A DNA stretch of 17,129 bases. Source: an uncultured Eubacteriales bacterium. GTDB lineage: Bacteria; Bacillota; Clostridia; Lachnospirales; Lachnospiraceae. The translations under genes and the position numbers were made by a program. Below are positions 15,618-17,129 of the stretch, piece by piece. Under the pieces are notes generated by a model that saw only the letters and a list, made by a program, of their open reading frames with translations, did no database searches and was not told the origin of the DNA. The first letter of the stretch is position 1. Each line of letters begins with the position of its first letter. Where the stretch lies: NCBI GenBank assembly GCA_902772745.1, contig CACYBV010000313.1:1-17129 (forward strand). Reading direction: 5' to 3'.

Positions 15618-16076
15618 ATGATGAATACCCATGTAGACCCGAAGGGCTTTGCCCAGATCAATATCGTCGTCGCGGACATCGAAGCCGCCGCCAAAGGCTG
15701 GGCGGATCTTTTCGGAATCGAAGTCCCGCCGATCCAGAAGCGTCACCTTGAAGGCAACGAACATTATACCTACCGCGGAAAACCCGTATCCTGCGATCTC
15801 CTTGTCGCGGATATTAAAATGCCCGGCTTTGTGATCGAGCTGCATCAGCCGGCCGGCGGCGAGAGTTCCTTCCAGGAGTTTTTAGACAAGCACGGAAACG
15901 GTGTGCATCACCTGGGGTTTGAAGTCGGCGGGAAGCGCGATGCGATCATCGAGGAGCTGGCATCGGACGGCTATGATTCGAACCGCACGCTCGGCATTTA
16001 TCCAGGCTCGAGCTGGACGATCGTGGATTCCGAGGATGTGCTCGGCGTGAATCTGAATATCAAACCGGTGAGATAA
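15618..16076 (+). CDS. VOC-superfamily (glyoxalase fold) protein
   Basis: A 152-residue vicinal-oxygen-chelate protein built from two beta-alpha-beta-beta-beta modules, of the size and style of methylmalonyl-CoA epimerase or glyoxalase I relatives. The N-terminal module begins AQINIVVADIEAAAKGWADLFG and the second GVHHLGFEV. Candidate metal ligands are Q13 (often His), E74 in FVIELHQP, and H97/H98. The usual final Glu near the C-terminus appears as Asn (LGVNLNI), so metal binding may be altered and the reaction cannot be assigned. AAAGGA ends six bases before the ATG at 15618; the ATG at 15621 is an alternative. In the 116-base gap after the TolB-like gene a CCCGTAT/ATACGGG hairpin (15540-15563) lacks a T-run. 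A strong terminator follows the gene. Confidence 0.85.
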   Translation: MMNTHVDPKGFAQINIVVADIEAAAKGWADLFGIEVPPIQKRHLEGNEHYTYRGKPVSCDLLVADIKMPGFVIELHQPAGGESSFQEFLDKHGNGVHHLGFEVGGKRDAIIEELASDGYDSNRTLGIYPGSSWTIVDSEDVLGVNLNIKPVR

Positions 16077-16096
16077 TCACAGATATAAAGAGAAGC

Positions 16097-16155
16097 TCAC
16101 AGGGACAGGCGCCTCGGCTGAATTCCGGCCGCAGCACCTGTCCCTGTGAATTTTT
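16097..16155 (+). terminator. Strong Rho-independent terminator after the VOC gene
   Basis: TCACAGGGACAGG (16097-16109) and CCTGTCCCTGTGA (16137-16149) are perfect 13-bp arms, with an inner CGGC/GCCG pairing, followed by ATTTTT to 16155. The loop and right arm resemble the hairpin at 12444-12485. The reverse strand also has a T-rich flank (TTTATATCT), so it may be weakly bidirectional. Confidence 0.95.
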
Positions 16156-16182
16156 GCAGAACGAAAAACAGTAAGAGTCCTC

Positions 16183-16211
16183 TTGACATTGCTCATTTTT
16201 AAGCTTATAAT
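16183..16211 (+). promoter_or_regulatory. Perfect-consensus sigma-A promoter before eutH
   Basis: TTGACA (16183-16188) and TATAAT (16206-16211) are exactly 17 bases apart: a full match to the consensus. It lies 27 bases after the terminator T-run, with the start codon about 90 bases downstream. A promoter this strong usually needs a repressor; see the inverted repeat at 16189-16227. Confidence 0.93.
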
Positions 16212-16227
16212 GTAGCGAAATGAGCAA
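16189..16227. promoter_or_regulatory. Inverted-repeat operator candidate in the eutH promoter
   Basis: TTGCTCATTT (16189-16198) and AAATGAGCAA (16218-16227) are perfect 10-bp inverted arms 19 bases apart. The left arm begins immediately after the -35 box and the right arm sits at the expected transcription start, so a dimeric repressor bound to both would block the promoter. The half-site resembles those of TetR-type regulators, but that is inference. A weak RNA hairpin is an alternative. Confidence 0.6.
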
Positions 16228-16301
16228 ATCGGCCGCCGTTTCTGTATAATTCCCTGCTGAAAGCGGGAAAGCGGTTGATGAGAATCCAGGAGGACTTTTT
16301 T

Positions 16302-17129
16302 ATGGGCTATTTTTCGATCGTCATTGTCGGCATTATGACGGTTTTCGCAGTGATCGGGATTATCGACAGTCTCTTTCTTAAAGACCGGCTCGGCCTCGGA
16401 CCTGAATTTATGAAAGGGATGGAGATGATCGGACCGCTTTGCGTGGCGATCGTCGGTATTATTGCGCTGGTTCCGGAGATCGCCTGGGTCATCGAGCACA
16501 CGCTGACGCCGGTATACAAAGCGCTTGGACTAGATCCGTCCATGGCCGTCACGATGATCCTTGCTATAGATATGGGAGGATTCCAGCTGGCGGAATCCGT
16601 TGCCCTTGACGCTTCGATCGGCAGCTGGGCGGGGATCGTGTATGGTTCGATGATGGGTGCGACGATCGTTTTCTCCATCCCCGTCGGACTTGCGGCGATC
16701 CAGAAAAAAGATGTCGGTGCTTTTTCCAAAGGGATTCTTTACGGTATCGCCGCGATTCCGGTCGGGACTTTCGTCGGCGGCCTGATCATGGGAATTCCCG
16801 TTCTCACAGTACTTAAAAACCTGATCATCCCGGTGATTTTCTCGGTGATTATCATTTTCTGCCTGGCCAAATTCCCCTCAGGCACTGCCAAAGTATTCAA
16901 AGGGTTCTCAATATTCGTAAATATCGTTGCGATGATCGGACTGGCGCTCGCTATGGTTAAGGACCTGATCCTGGTCCCAATGTCCGATACCGGGGCCTTC
17001 GATCTCACGGCGATTCCCTTCTTCCGGCTTCTCGGTTCGACAGGCGAAGGCATCGGTGTGGCCGGGGCGGTCGGACTGGTGCTTTCCGGCGCGCTGCCCT
17101 TTGTTTACTGCCTGCAGAAATGGCTGAAA
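16302..17129 (+). CDS. eutH: EutH-like ethanolamine permease (3' end beyond window)
   Basis: An integral membrane protein of the EutH family, thought to bring ethanolamine into the cell when external levels are low, feeding ethanolamine ammonia-lyase. The 276 codons present are very hydrophobic, with about eight helices, and carry typical features: KDRLGLGPEF after helix 1, AIDMGGFQLAESVALD, and GSMMGATIVFSIPVGLAAI. Family members have about 370-410 residues, so roughly a quarter is missing at the right edge. The ATG at 16302 follows CCAGGAGGA by eight bases. It has its own consensus promoter with an operator-like inverted repeat, and a terminator lies upstream. No EutV/EutW-type antiterminator hairpin pair is evident in the leader, and no other eut gene is visible here. 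A related use, such as uptake of another amine, cannot be excluded. Confidence 0.9.
   Translation, partial: MGYFSIVIVGIMTVFAVIGIIDSLFLKDRLGLGPEFMKGMEMIGPLCVAIVGIIALVPEIAWVIEHTLTPVYKALGLDPSMAVTMILAIDMGGFQLAESVALDASIGSWAGIVYGSMMGATIVFSIPVGLAAIQKKDVGAFSKGILYGIAAIPVGTFVGGLIMGIPVLTVLKNLIIPVIFSVIIIFCLAKFPSGTAKVFKGFSIFVNIVAMIGLALAMVKDLILVPMSDTGAFDLTAIPFFRLLGSTGEGIGVAGAVGLVLSGALPFVYCLQKWLK

Noticed and set aside
16077..16729. Minus-strand ORFs across the eutH region
   Set aside because: The + strand encodes a clear EutH-family protein here with ribosome binding site and promoter; the reverse frames are shadows.

Overview
The window looks like chromosomal DNA from an anaerobic Bacillota, most likely a gut or rumen Clostridia (Lachnospiraceae-like). 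The signs are moderately GC-rich codon use, strong AGGAGG-type ribosome binding sites, a rubrerythrin, an EutH-type permease, Cys-containing Clostridia-style lipoproteins, and several membrane proteins with N-terminal double-CxxC zinc ribbons. The lineage is inferred from gene content, not from a marker gene. Every gene I accept lies on the + strand. I see no tRNA, rRNA, CRISPR array, insertion sequence or phage gene.

Left part (1-7290). A zinc-ribbon / tandem-repeat / transmembrane / propeller-like protein (73-2148) ends at a strong terminator. Rubrerythrin follows with its own near-consensus promoter. Next comes a partial tandem duplication. The first copy is decayed: it has a leader that lost its small-ORF start codon and a zinc-ribbon membrane gene joined out of frame to a C-terminal module (3091-3560). 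The second copy is intact: a 60-codon small ORF (3639-3821) lies one base before a 1128-residue protein (3823-7209). That protein joins a zinc ribbon, an ECF-type sigma factor (regions 2 and 4), an Ala/Gly-rich linker, one membrane helix and a large ectodomain with an RsiV-like (DUF3298-type) segment. It appears to put sensor, membrane anchor and sigma factor on one chain and is the most interesting object here.

Middle part (7290-12490). A MATE efflux pump sits behind a promoter with a palindromic operator candidate. It is followed by an unrecognised 669-residue cytoplasmic, helical protein with an internal repeat, and by a lipoprotein of a Clostridia extracytoplasmic family.

Right part (12490-17129). 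A run of small metabolic or housekeeping genes follows: a NUDIX hydrolase, a cyclase/kynurenine-formamidase-like hydrolase, the C-terminal half of an MFS transporter (N-terminal half missing), a cytoplasmic TolB-like PD40 propeller, and a VOC-fold protein ending at a very strong terminator. The window closes with a 3'-truncated EutH-like ethanolamine permease gene behind a perfect-consensus sigma-A promoter, whose -10 box is bracketed by a perfect 10-bp inverted repeat.

Functionally the window is a collection of short transcription units rather than one pathway. The recurring theme is cytoplasmic zinc ribbon + single membrane helix + extracytoplasmic domain, seen in 73-2148, in the decayed 3091-3560 gene, and in the sigma-factor fusion.
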